Source of the DNA: Gloeobacter violaceus PCC 7421
Lineage (GTDB): Bacteria > Cyanobacteriota > Cyanobacteriia > Gloeobacterales > Gloeobacteraceae
Assembly: GCF_000011385.1 (NCBI RefSeq)
Contig: NC_005125.1
Location: 1,178,001 to 1,242,000 of the forward strand
DNA length: 64,000 bases
Reading direction: 5' to 3'
The translations under genes were made by a program, and so were the position numbers. The notes beneath the pieces were generated by a model, which worked only from the letters and a program-made list of their open reading frames with translations, did no database searches and had not been told where the DNA came from. This document shows positions 51,826-60,548 of the stretch, piece by piece (within the stretch, counting starts at the first letter, position 1; each line of letters opens with the position of its first letter).

Positions 51826-53001
51826 ATGAAATTCATCGAGTCTTTGCGTCTTGACGGTTTGCTTTCTTTCGCCCCAGATTCACCTGCGGTAGAACTAACC
51901 GATCTCAACATCATCATTGGCCCCAATGGTTCAGGAAAATCAAACTTCATTGAAGCAATCGAGTTACTGCGAGCAACTCCCACAGGTTTTGCATCGGCGA
52001 TTCGTGACGGTGGCGGTGTCAGTGAGTGGCTCTGGAAAGGTAACAGCAAAAAGCCTGCCACAATCGATGCACGACTTCATCGAACCAACCGCTCCTCTTT
52101 GCGTTATATGCTCAGCTTTACGGCTGTATCGCAGCGTACTGAAATTGTCGATGAACTCATCGAAGAAGCCGAAAAAAAAGATCCTGACGCAAATGACGTT
52201 TATTTTTATTATCGCTTTCAAAAGGGCCGCCCTGTGTTGAACGTGGGGTCTGCGGGAGGAAGAACCAAACAGCGTCGGTTGGAGCGTGACAGCCTCGCAA
52301 TCGATGAATCCGTCCTTTCTCAGCGCAAGGATCCCGAATTCTATCCTGAATTATCATGGTGTGCGAAACAGTTTGGAAGTCTCCAGATGTTTCGGGAGTG
52401 GAGTTTTGGTCGCTACACCCCGTTGCGTCAGCCCCAACCCGCAGATCTACCAACCAAGGTGCTTTTGGAAGATTCCCGCAATCTCGGTCTGATTCTCAAC
52501 CAGCTCGAACATTCCGATGTGGGTGCCGAATTTAATCAATTGCTTCAGCGATTTCTTCCCCGCTATCAACGTCTGAGCACATTAGTTCAAGGGGCCACAG
52601 TACAGTTTTTTCTCCACGAAGAAAATCTCAATATTCCGATACCCGCGACTCGTTTGTCGGATGGAACTATCCGTTTTTTGGCCATGCTCGCTCTTTTGCT
52701 GATGCCTGATCCACCGCCGCTCATCTGTATTGAAGAACCAGAGCTTGGGCTGCACCCGGACGCAATGACCATTCTTGCCGAGCTGTTCGTATCAGCTCGT
52801 GAGAGAACTCAATTGATCATTACCACTCACTCAGATGCGCTAGTTTCTGCGCTCACTGAGGAAGCTGAATCTGTACTGGTTTGTGAATACCGAGGAGGAA
52901 CGATTCTCTCTCGCCTTGAGTCGGATAAATTACAGTACTGGCTCAATAAATACCGCCTTGGCGAACTCTGGCGGATGGGTGAACTCGGGGGCAATCTGTG
53001 A
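51826..53001 (+). CDS. AAA (SMC/RecF-like) ATPase, first gene of an ATPase-DUF4276 pair
   Basis: The 391-residue protein has an SMC-like ATPase layout. Walker A is NIIIGPNGSGKSNFIEAIELLR near residue 30-45, the signature/D-loop region is LSDGTIRFLAMLALLLMPDPPPLICIEEPELGLHPD with Walker B (ICIEEPE), and the H-switch is TQLIITTHSDALVSAL. This is the AAA_21 or RecF-like type found in OLD-nuclease systems. ATG 51826 gives the conserved beta strand start (KFIESLRLDGLLSF). It overlaps the DUF4276 gene by 4 bases (ATGA-like junction), so they are co-translated. The gene is AT-richer than the neighbours, suggesting transfer. Confidence 0.88.
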   Translation: MKFIESLRLDGLLSFAPDSPAVELTDLNIIIGPNGSGKSNFIEAIELLRATPTGFASAIRDGGGVSEWLWKGNSKKPATIDARLHRTNRSSLRYMLSFTAVSQRTEIVDELIEEAEKKDPDANDVYFYYRFQKGRPVLNVGSAGGRTKQRRLERDSLAIDESVLSQRKDPEFYPELSWCAKQFGSLQMFREWSFGRYTPLRQPQPADLPTKVLLEDSRNLGLILNQLEHSDVGAEFNQLLQRFLPRYQRLSTLVQGATVQFFLHEENLNIPIPATRLSDGTIRFLAMLALLLMPDPPPLICIEEPELGLHPDAMTILAELFVSARERTQLIITTHSDALVSALTEEAESVLVCEYRGGTILSRLESDKLQYWLNKYRLGELWRMGELGGNL

Positions 53002-53636
53002 GGCTCAGCATCGCAATTTATGTCGAGGGCGGTGGCGATAGTTCCGAAAGCAAAGCTCAGCTCAGGCAGGGTTTTGAGGCCCTATTTGGTCCGCAGAAGC
53101 AAGCGGCACGAAGCCGCCGGCTAGGTTGGAAGCTTGTGATGTGCGGAAGTCGCCAGAAAACTTATCGTGCACATATCAATGCGATGGAACAGAGTGCCGA
53201 CAGCATTGTTGTTCTGCTTGTGGATGCAGAGGGCTCTGTCCCGAGCGAGAGCGATATGGCACACGCCACCCACCTTAGAGAGCGCGACAACTGGGATCTT
53301 TCATCCACTCCTGCTGAACGTATCCACCTGATGGTACAGACGATGGAATCGTGGCTTATCGCAGATGCCGATGCACTCATGCACTACTACGGTCAAGGAT
53401 TTAACAGCAGTGCACTACCCCAGCGTCAAAATCTTGAGGAAGAACCCAAACAAGCAATCGACGCTGCCCTTACTCGTGCCACCCAACAGACTCAAAAAGG
53501 CGAGTACGAGAAGATTAAGCACGCATCCCAGCTGCTGAGAAAGATCCGTCCGGAACGTGTGGCAGCGCGGTGCCCGCGATTCGCCCGGCTCACCCAATGG
53601 CTCGACAAGACCATCGTGGAGGCTGGCAGCCTTTAG
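52998..53636 (+). CDS. DUF4276 family protein (TOPRIM-like), second gene of the pair
   Basis: The 212-residue protein carries the TOPRIM-like arrangement of DUF4276: AIYVEGGGDS with the first acidic residue, VVLLVDAEGSVPSES with the DxE-like pair, and IHLMVQTMESWLIADADALMHYYG. DUF4276 proteins are encoded beside AAA ATPases in a manner resembling the AriA/AriB (PARIS) and OLD pairs, where ATPase and nuclease-like modules are separate. Overlap with the ATPase gene (52998 to 53001) implies coupling. The stop overlaps the convergent stop of the molybdoenzyme gene (53633-53636). Defence function is inferred. Confidence 0.82.
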   Translation: MRLSIAIYVEGGGDSSESKAQLRQGFEALFGPQKQAARSRRLGWKLVMCGSRQKTYRAHINAMEQSADSIVVLLVDAEGSVPSESDMAHATHLRERDNWDLSSTPAERIHLMVQTMESWLIADADALMHYYGQGFNSSALPQRQNLEEEPKQAIDAALTRATQQTQKGEYEKIKHASQLLRKIRPERVAARCPRFARLTQWLDKTIVEAGSL

Positions 53637-54379
53637 ATCCCGCCGTACCACTCATACCCGAAATCCACCCAGTAACCCAGCTGCTCCGGCAGTGCCGCCA
53701 GCAGCATGATCTCGGTTACCCATTTGATCTGCTTGTAACCGAGCTTGATGGGCGAGGCGAGGCGCACGGGAGCCCCATTGATCACCGGCAGCGGCTTGAA
53801 ATTTTTTTCGTAGGCCATCACCGTCTGGGGATGGACGCAACTTGCCAGATCCCAGGTCTCGTAGAAACCGTACAGTTCGCCGTTGTTGTTGCGAAAACCT
53901 TCCGCCGATCGAAAAAACACATAGCGCGCCTCGGGCTTGGGCTGCACGAATTTGAGCAACTCCACCAGCGGCAGGCCGCCCCACTGGACGATGGCCGCCC
54001 ACCCCTCGACGCAGACGTGGCGGATGATTTCGGAGCGGTAGGGCAACTTGCGGATCTCCTTCAGAGTCAAGCTCACAGGTTTTTCCACCAGGCCGCCCAC
54101 GGTGAGGCGGTAGGAGCCCGGGTCGATCTGGGGCGGGAAATCCTCGGCGGTGTTGATCAGCAGCGCCTCGGGCTCGATCTCCTCGCGCCGGAACTCCGGC
54201 GCGAGGCGCTGGGAGCTGAACAGCAGTTGCTCGAAGCTGCGGTTGAGTGGGTCCGAAAGCTCGAAGAGTTTTTGTTCGATCTGGGTTTGCACCGAACCGC
54301 GCCCACAGGCAGCCAGCAGCAAACTCATGCCGCCCAGGCCGATGAGCCTGCGCCGTCCGATTCGAAGAAAATCGCTCAT
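53633..54379 (-). CDS. Sulfite-oxidase-family molybdopterin oxidoreductase
   Basis: The 248-residue protein has a Tat-like N-terminus (GRRRLIGLGGMSLLLAAC) that also fits a lipobox. The Mo-binding Cys lies in IRHVCVEGWAAIVQWGG. Other family landmarks are GLVEKPVSLTLKEIRKLP, GFYETWDLASCVHPQTVMAYEKN, NGAPVRLASPIKLGYKQIKWVTEI. This is the YedY/MsrP-like branch without a fused heme domain. Its partner is the cytochrome b gene that lies directly upstream on the minus strand (54390-54989). It may reduce or oxidise sulfoxides or sulfite in the periplasm. ATG 54379 begins 10 bases after the partner's stop. Confidence 0.85.
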   Translation of the reverse strand: MSDFLRIGRRRLIGLGGMSLLLAACGRGSVQTQIEQKLFELSDPLNRSFEQLLFSSQRLAPEFRREEIEPEALLINTAEDFPPQIDPGSYRLTVGGLVEKPVSLTLKEIRKLPYRSEIIRHVCVEGWAAIVQWGGLPLVELLKFVQPKPEARYVFFRSAEGFRNNNGELYGFYETWDLASCVHPQTVMAYEKNFKPLPVINGAPVRLASPIKLGYKQIKWVTEIMLLAALPEQLGYWVDFGYEWYGGI

Positions 54380-54389
54380 CGTATGTGCC

Positions 54390-54989
54390 TCAAGTAAACA
54401 TCGAGCGCACCAGTTTCCATTGCCCAACGTTGAGAGCGAGTAGCGAGTGGACCGCCATCAGCCCCAGCACCGTCGGAATGGTCAGAAAGTGGACCGTGCG
54501 CAATGCCTGCCAGCCGCCGAACAGCGCCGCGATCCAGCCGAACTGCACCGGTTTCCACATCCCAAGCCCGGTGAGAATCGCCAACAGCAACACCGGGATA
54601 AAGGCGGTATAGACCAGCCGGTGCGCGGCGTAGTTGCGCCGCTTGGGGTTGGTGGATTTCTGGAGCGCCTCCAGGTCGTTTTTACCCACGTAGCGATTTT
54701 TCCAGCGCCGTGTGGAAAAGACGTAGAGCCCGTACCACAGCAGGTTCAGGCCGAAGACCCACATGAAGAAAAAGTGCCAGTGCCGCCCCCCGGCAAGCCA
54801 ACCGCCCAGGAGCAAAAAATCGGGAAAATGATAGCCCGCCCGGCCGCCGAAGACCGGATTGGCGTTGTAGATCTGCAGGCCGCTGCCCATCATGGCGAAC
54901 AAAGTGACCAGATTGACCCAGTGAAAGGCCTTGGCAGCCAGAGCCTGCTTGGGAATCGCCGGTTTGCGCGGTGTCGCTTGCGCGGTCAT
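54390..54989 (-). CDS. Cytochrome b/b6-type membrane subunit
   Basis: The 199-residue protein has four to five membrane helices and histidines suited to heme ligation: KAFHWVNLVTLFAMMGSGLQI, RHWHFFFMWVFGLNLLWYGLYV, AHRLVYTAFIPVLLLAILTGLGMW, ALRTVHFLTIPTVLGLMAVHSLLAL. It belongs to the di-heme cytochrome b561/thiosulfate-reductase-like group. It probably carries electrons between the quinone pool and the adjacent molybdoenzyme, as YedZ does for YedY. It is upstream of that gene on the same strand with a 10-base gap. Confidence 0.82.
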   Translation of the reverse strand: MTAQATPRKPAIPKQALAAKAFHWVNLVTLFAMMGSGLQIYNANPVFGGRAGYHFPDFLLLGGWLAGGRHWHFFFMWVFGLNLLWYGLYVFSTRRWKNRYVGKNDLEALQKSTNPKRRNYAAHRLVYTAFIPVLLLAILTGLGMWKPVQFGWIAALFGGWQALRTVHFLTIPTVLGLMAVHSLLALNVGQWKLVRSMFT

Positions 54990-55073
54990 CGAAACCTCTG
55001 GTGCGTGAGGTGGAAAGGGGCGTGCCCTCCGCAGGTTCGAAGGGCACGGGGCAAGAAGAATACGACAGCCGGG

Positions 55074-55364
55074 TTAGGGCTTCTTCATCGCGTCGCCTTT
55101 CATGGCGTCGCCTTTCATGGCATCGCCCTTCATGGCATCGCCCTTCATGGCATCGCCCTTCATGGCATCGCCCTTCATGGCGTCGCTCTTCTTCACAGCA
55201 TCGCTTTTTTTCATGGCGTCGCCCTTCATGGCGTCGCCTTTCATGGCATCACCCTTCATCGCGTCGCCCGCCTGCGCAAGCAGGATCGGTTGCGCGGCAA
55301 AAGCCGCCGGGACGGACAGGGCCAGTGCGGCGGCCATCAGTAGATTCACAGACACTTTGAGCAT
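55074..55364 (-). CDS. Secreted low-complexity protein made of MKGDA pentapeptide repeats
   Basis: The 96-residue protein has a signal peptide (LLMAAALALSVPAAFA) and a mature part that is almost only MKGDA units, with a few MKKSD and VKKSD variants. This matches the 'pentapeptide MXKDX repeat' type of small secreted protein; function unknown. ATG 55364 is preceded by AAGGAG. Repeat number is easily changed by slippage, so the length may vary between strains. It lies beside the molybdoenzyme pair and another small secreted protein. Confidence 0.85.
   Translation of the reverse strand: MLKVSVNLLMAAALALSVPAAFAAQPILLAQAGDAMKGDAMKGDAMKGDAMKKSDAVKKSDAMKGDAMKGDAMKGDAMKGDAMKGDAMKGDAMKKP
55084..55260. 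repeat. Tandem 15-bp repeats encoding MKGDA units
   Basis: The coding strand repeats a 15-base unit (ATGAAGGGCGATGCC and close variants) in register about a dozen times, with two KKSD-type breaks. It is a coding minisatellite, not a CRISPR array, as there are no spacers. Confidence 0.9.
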
Positions 55365-55533
55365 GACGACTCCTTGAACATCCGTGGGGTTGGTGTGGGC
55401 ACCGCCCATTGTCTGGAGCGGCGTAGAAGACTGTCCATGACGCGGGTCATGGACACACCCGTCGGGGTTCTGCCGGACGGGACACTTGGCATACGCAGCG
55501 CCCCGCTTATCGGATTGCCCAAAGTGCAATCGT

Positions 55534-55809
55534 CTACTTTTTCATGTTGCTGGGCATCTGAGAGCGCATCATGCCCATCTCCGCGCGCATTGCACTCATC
55601 TCGGAGCGCAAGGCGGCCATTTCGCTGCGCAAAGCGGCGATTTCTTTTTCGAAGAAAGACCGCAACTCATCCGAGGTGTCGCCGCCGCTGCGGGGGTTGG
55701 GCGACGACTCCCGCTGGGCCACGACCAGCGGCATGTTCGCGGCGAAGACCGGCGAAAAGGGTGCTGCCAGGGCGACAGCCAGAAGCAGAGGCAAACCAAT
55801 AAGACGCAT
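55534..55809 (-). CDS. Small secreted coiled-coil protein
   Basis: The 91-residue protein has a signal peptide (RLIGLPLLLAVALAAPFSPVFA). After a serine/proline-rich link it has a repetitive heptad-like helix (ELRSFFEKEIAALRSEMAALRSEMSAMRAEMGMMRSQM), predicted to form a coiled coil. ATG 55809 has AAGGAG upstream (the same leader style as the genes at 55364 and 48015). It lies between the MKGDA protein and the Crp/Fnr gene, all minus. Function unknown; oligomerisation is likely. Confidence 0.75.
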   Translation of the reverse strand: MRLIGLPLLLAVALAAPFSPVFAANMPLVVAQRESSPNPRSGGDTSDELRSFFEKEIAALRSEMAALRSEMSAMRAEMGMMRSQMPSNMKK

Positions 55810-55910
55810 AATGGACTCCTTGAACGACGGTTCTGAGGATACGGACAAGCGGGCCGATTGTACAGAGCGGTTTTGACCGGATTCTATGATCCAGATCAGC
55901 TTTTGGACGA

Positions 55911-56519
55911 CTAGGCGGTGCGCCGCAGGGTGATCGAACGCTTTTGGCGGCTAATCACCCCCTCGCGCTCCAATTCGGCCAGCGTCCGGTAGAGCGTCTC
56001 CTGCGTCAGGTTCAGCTCGTCGGCGATCTCCCGGAAGGAACGGTCGAAGGCGACGGTCGTCTGGCCGGGGGGAACCGCCACGAACAGGTACTCCAGCACG
56101 CGGTCGCGCGCCGGGGCGATGTTTTGGAGGTTCACGCGCTCCTTGAGGCTGTCGATGCGCCGGGAGAGCACCTGCAAGAAGCGCTCCGCCAGTTCGGGCT
56201 TGAAGCGCAGAGCAGCAACCAGCGCCGCCGTGGGGAAGCTCACTACCTGCGAAGGTACATCGGCGATTGCTTCACAACTATACTGCTCTGCGAACAGCGA
56301 GGTTTCGGCGAAGCATTCGCCCGCGACCGCACGGTACAACAGCACCGTGCGGCCGGTGCGGGTGTGGCTGACCACGCGGATACGCCCCCGCTCGACTGCG
56401 TAGAAGGCCAGGGCCTCATCACCCTGGCGGAAGACCGATTCGCCGCTTTGCAGTTTCCGGCGGACGGCCGCGGCCTGCAGGGCGGGTGGGAATTGAGCGA
56501 AGGTGGGAAACTCAAGCAT
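55911..56519 (-). CDS. Crp/Fnr family transcriptional regulator
   Basis: The 202-residue regulator has an N-terminal cNMP-fold (VRRKLQSGESVFRQGDEALAFYAVERGRIRVVSHTRTGRTVLLYRAVAGECFAETSLFAEQYSCEAIADVPSQVV) and a C-terminal winged helix (SFREIADELNLTQETLYRTLAELEREGVISRQKRSITLRR). The cAMP-cassette arginine is not evident, so a different signal is probable. No FNR cysteine cluster is visible. ATG 56519 gives the standard start MLEFPTFAQF. It is divergent from the sigma-factor gene across 296 bases and may regulate that unit or the secreted genes nearby. Confidence 0.85.
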   Translation of the reverse strand: MLEFPTFAQFPPALQAAAVRRKLQSGESVFRQGDEALAFYAVERGRIRVVSHTRTGRTVLLYRAVAGECFAETSLFAEQYSCEAIADVPSQVVSFPTAALVAALRFKPELAERFLQVLSRRIDSLKERVNLQNIAPARDRVLEYLFVAVPPGQTTVAFDRSFREIADELNLTQETLYRTLAELEREGVISRQKRSITLRRTA

Positions 56520-56815
56520 CGCCAGGACTCCATGAACGTAAACGGGACCGACCAGCCGGGACCGGGGGCTTTTGGGTGTTATAGGGCATACGGAACAATG
56601 CCCGGATCGGATGAGGGTAGAACGCGCCAATCCGCGATCCATGGCTGTCCGTATACCGCCTAGAGCAGCCCAAGGAGGCAAGTAAGCGATCTATGGACAC
56701 CCTGGCGTCGGCGAACGATTTTTTCGGTCTGTGGCCGCAAGCCATTTATTCTGTGGAGGAGATCCGGCACACGCCCAACCCGCCGTCATCCGCCGCAGAA
56801 CATCAGAGGAATGCA

Positions 56816-57373
56816 ATGGACCCGCCCAGCGACGCCGAGGTATACGTCGATCTCAAGCGCGGCAATCCGGCGGTCCTCGGGGTGCTCTACGATCGGCACG
56901 GCAAGATGGTTTTTCGGCTGGCGATGCGCATCCTCGCCAACAGCCAGGAGGCCGAAGATCTGACCCAGGAAGTGTTTCTCACGCTCTGGCAAAAAAAAGC
57001 CTACGATCCGGCTCGCGGCAGCCTCAGCAACTATTTACTGACCCTCACCCGTTCGCGGGCCATCGATCGGGTGCGCTCGCGAGGGTCCAACCTGCGTTTT
57101 TTGCAAAAGTGGACCCAGGAACTGGGCACCGGCACCGCCCCAGGCCCCAGCCCTTTTGAGCGCGTGGCGAACGCCGAAGTGGCCCACCAGGTCAAAACTG
57201 CCCTGGAGCAACTCCCCGAAGCCCAGCGTCAGGCGTTAGAACTGGCATATTACGAGGGTTTGAGCCAGTCGGAGATCGCAAGCCGGCTCGACACCCCCCT
57301 CGGCACCGTCAAGACCCGCAGCCGCCAAGGTCTGCTCAAGCTCCGCAATCTGCTGCGGGGTCTCGTGGGATAG
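56816..57373 (+). CDS. ECF-type RNA polymerase sigma factor
   Basis: The 185-residue sigma factor has region 2 (LYDRHGKMVFRLAMRILANSQEAEDLTQEVFLTLW) and region 4 (EQLPEAQRQALELAYYEGLSQSEIASRLDTPLGTVKTRSRQGLLKLRNLL). It is of the SigK-like ECF type whose activity is held by a membrane-bound RskA-like anti-sigma factor, and that factor is encoded directly downstream (57379). ATG 56816 follows AGAGGA at proper spacing. The signal that releases it is unknown; an oxidative or sulfur cue is possible from the neighbouring molybdoenzyme genes only by context. Confidence 0.9.
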   Translation: MDPPSDAEVYVDLKRGNPAVLGVLYDRHGKMVFRLAMRILANSQEAEDLTQEVFLTLWQKKAYDPARGSLSNYLLTLTRSRAIDRVRSRGSNLRFLQKWTQELGTGTAPGPSPFERVANAEVAHQVKTALEQLPEAQRQALELAYYEGLSQSEIASRLDTPLGTVKTRSRQGLLKLRNLLRGLVG

Positions 57374-57378
57374 CGCTT

Positions 57379-58104
57379 ATGAACAGGCAACCGGACGACT
57401 GGGAAGAAATGATGGCGGGCTACGTGCTGGGCGATCTGAGTGACGAGGAGCGTCGGACCTTCGAGACGTGGCTCGCCAAAAACCCCGAGGCGCGCGCCGA
57501 ACTGGCCCGTTTGCAAGAAACGTTCTCTTTGTTGCCCTACGCCCTGCCGGAGGACAACAATCCCGCCGCCGCCCTGCGCAACCGCATTCTCGAAGCAAGC
57601 AACGAACGGCCTGCCGCCGGCCGGCGCGCTCGTCCCGGGTGGCTGAGCTGGGCGGCCGCCGCCGTCGCCGCCGCGCTGGTGGTGACCCTCGGATTCGACA
57701 GCTGGCAGTTGCGCGCCCAACTGGACCAAAGCCGTCAGGAAGTCGGCCGCTACCGCGATCTGGTGAGCATGCTCCGCCAGGACACCACCCGCCTGGTGTC
57801 GCTGCGCGGGATGGACACCGCCCGGAGCGCCTCCGGGAATATTCTGATCACCCCCGACACCCCCGAGGTGGTCGTCACCCTCAGCAATCTACCCATGCCC
57901 GCCCGGGGAGAAGTCTACCGGCTGTGGGCGGTGGTGGACGGCCGCAAGGTGGCCTGCGGCGAATTCATGCCGGGGGAGGCAGGTAGTGTCTACGTAAAAC
58001 TGCCCCTCAACGGCAATTTGCTCACCGCGCCGCTGGTGGTGACCCGCGAGCCCGGGAACGCTTCCCAGTCGGTAGGGCCGATGGTGATGACCAGCAGTAT
58101 TTAA
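57379..58104 (+). CDS. RskA-like anti-sigma factor
   Basis: The 241-residue protein has an N-terminal anti-sigma domain (MMAGYVLGDLSDEERRTFETWLAKNPEARAELARLQETFSLLP), one transmembrane helix (LSWAAAAVAAALVVTLGF), and the C-terminal RskA domain (TPEVVVTLSNLPMPARGEVYRLWAVVDGRKVACGEFMPGEAGSVYVKLP). It would sequester the sigma factor coded 6 bases upstream until a signal in the periplasm leads to its release. Operon arrangement supports this. Confidence 0.9.
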   Translation: MNRQPDDWEEMMAGYVLGDLSDEERRTFETWLAKNPEARAELARLQETFSLLPYALPEDNNPAAALRNRILEASNERPAAGRRARPGWLSWAAAAVAAALVVTLGFDSWQLRAQLDQSRQEVGRYRDLVSMLRQDTTRLVSLRGMDTARSASGNILITPDTPEVVVTLSNLPMPARGEVYRLWAVVDGRKVACGEFMPGEAGSVYVKLPLNGNLLTAPLVVTREPGNASQSVGPMVMTSSI

Positions 58105-58260
58105 AGCAGGTGTCAGGTGTCAGGATTGCAATCGACGTCCATTGGGGTTTTCGGTCGGTCGGCTGTCGTTTGCGCAACGGCAAACCGCTCTAAGCTTCAC
58201 CGGCAAAAAGCGTCCCTAGGGGGCGCCGTCCGCAGACAGTACATTTTGGGGGACGCGACC

Positions 58261-58470
58261 GTGCGACTTCGAGACATCCTCTACGACCTGGCCCAGCAGG
58301 GTCAGACGGCCCACGGCACCTACTGGAAGGACGACATCGACGAGTTGCAGGAGGACATGGCCCACCTGGGCGACATCGCCACCGAGGTGGCCCGCGAACT
58401 GGGCCTGTTTCCGGAGGAAGTGCCCAGGCGCATCCGCGACAACGGTCTGGAAATCGAGATCAGTCACTAG
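58261..58470 (+). CDS. Small acidic conserved-looking protein, unknown function
   Basis: The 69-residue product from GTG 58261 (VRLRDILYDLAQQGQTAHGTYWKDDIDELQEDMAHLGDIATEVARELGLFPEEVPRRIRDNGLEIEIS) is acidic and helical, and resembles no family that I know. The longer in-frame start at 58117 seems non-coding in character. I chose GTG 58261 because homology-like, charge-balanced sequence begins there. Monocistronic; preceded by about 150 bases after the anti-sigma gene. Confidence 0.45.
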   Translation: MRLRDILYDLAQQGQTAHGTYWKDDIDELQEDMAHLGDIATEVARELGLFPEEVPRRIRDNGLEIEISH

Positions 58471-58590
58471 ACCGCTTGCGTGAATCCTCCCCGGAGGCGT
58501 CGGTCAAATCGGCAAAAACCCGGCCGTCTGCCAGAGCGCCGTCCGCACCGATCCGGACTGTAAAGATCCCCACTTATTCGGAGGCAGCCC

Positions 58591-59616
<1,026 letters not shown>

Positions 59617-59708
59617 AAAGTCGTCGCTAACTCGTTTAAGTGCGCCGCTTCGCCCGCCGGGCAACCGCGATACTGGCCGCAGAGAAACGCTTCTTAAGGA
59701 GTTCTCCT

Positions 59709-60548
59709 GTGCGGACGCGCAGAACCCCGGCCAGTGGCGGCGCCACCGCGGACCGCTTGCGCCGCCACTGGCCCGAATATCTGATCGAAGCCTGGGGCTT
59801 GGGCACGTTCATGGTCTCGGCCGTCCTGTTCACGGCCCTCCTCGAATACCCCGGCTGGGGGCTGCCGCAGTGGTTGCCCGAGCCCGACCGACGGCGGTTG
59901 CTCATCGCCCTCGCCATGGGCCTCACGGCTCTCTGCATCATCTACTCGCCCTGGGGCAAGCGCTCGGGCGCCCACATCAACCCGGCGGTCACCTTCACCT
60001 TCTGGCGGCTGGGCAAGATCCGCACTGCCGACGCCCTTTTCTACGCGGCGGCCCAGTTCGCGGGCGGCACGGCGGGGGTACTGCTGAGCGCTCTTTTGCT
60101 CGGGCCGGTGATCGCCGCCCCGAGCGTCAACTACGCGGTCACCGTGCCGGGGCCCGCGGGGGTGGGCGTCGCCTTCGCGTGCGAATTTGTAATCGCTTTT
60201 TTGATGATGACGACGGTACTCCACACCTCCAACCGTCCCCGCTTTGCTCCCTTCACCGGGTTGTTCGCGGGGGGGCTCATCGTGCTCTATGTGGGTTTCG
60301 AGTCTCCTTTTTCGGGTTTCGGCATGAACCCGGCGCGCACCTTCGCCTCCGCCCTGCCCGCCGGGGTCTGGACGGCCGCCTGGATCTACTTCGTCGTCCC
60401 CGTGGCGGCGATGCTCTCGGCCGCGGAAATCTACGTGCGCACTCACGGGATTTCCCGCGTCCGCTGCGCCAAGCTGCAGCACGGCGATGCCGAGCAGTGC
60501 ATCTTCCGGTGCGGATACCGACAACCTCCTACACAGAACCTGCCATGA
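59709..60548 (+). CDS. MIP-family channel (aquaporin/glycerol facilitator type)
   Basis: The 279-residue protein has six membrane helices and both asparagine boxes, HINPAVTF and GMNPARTF, typical of aquaporins. Other landmarks are FAGGTAGVLLSALLLG and VAFACEFVIAFLMMTTVLHTSN. GTG 59709 is chosen because AAGGAGTTCTCC lies just upstream; an in-frame start at 59640 has no such site. It overlaps the GMC oxidoreductase start by the ATGA quartet (60545-60548), so the channel and the oxidase are made together. Substrate preference (water or small alcohol/polyol) cannot be read from sequence. Confidence 0.88.
   Translation: MRTRRTPASGGATADRLRRHWPEYLIEAWGLGTFMVSAVLFTALLEYPGWGLPQWLPEPDRRRLLIALAMGLTALCIIYSPWGKRSGAHINPAVTFTFWRLGKIRTADALFYAAAQFAGGTAGVLLSALLLGPVIAAPSVNYAVTVPGPAGVGVAFACEFVIAFLMMTTVLHTSNRPRFAPFTGLFAGGLIVLYVGFESPFSGFGMNPARTFASALPAGVWTAAWIYFVVPVAAMLSAAEIYVRTHGISRVRCAKLQHGDAEQCIFRCGYRQPPTQNLP

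Noticed and set aside
55084-55260. Regular short repeats that might be a CRISPR array
   Set aside because: The units are 15 bp, tandem, without spacers, and in frame within a secreted protein gene.
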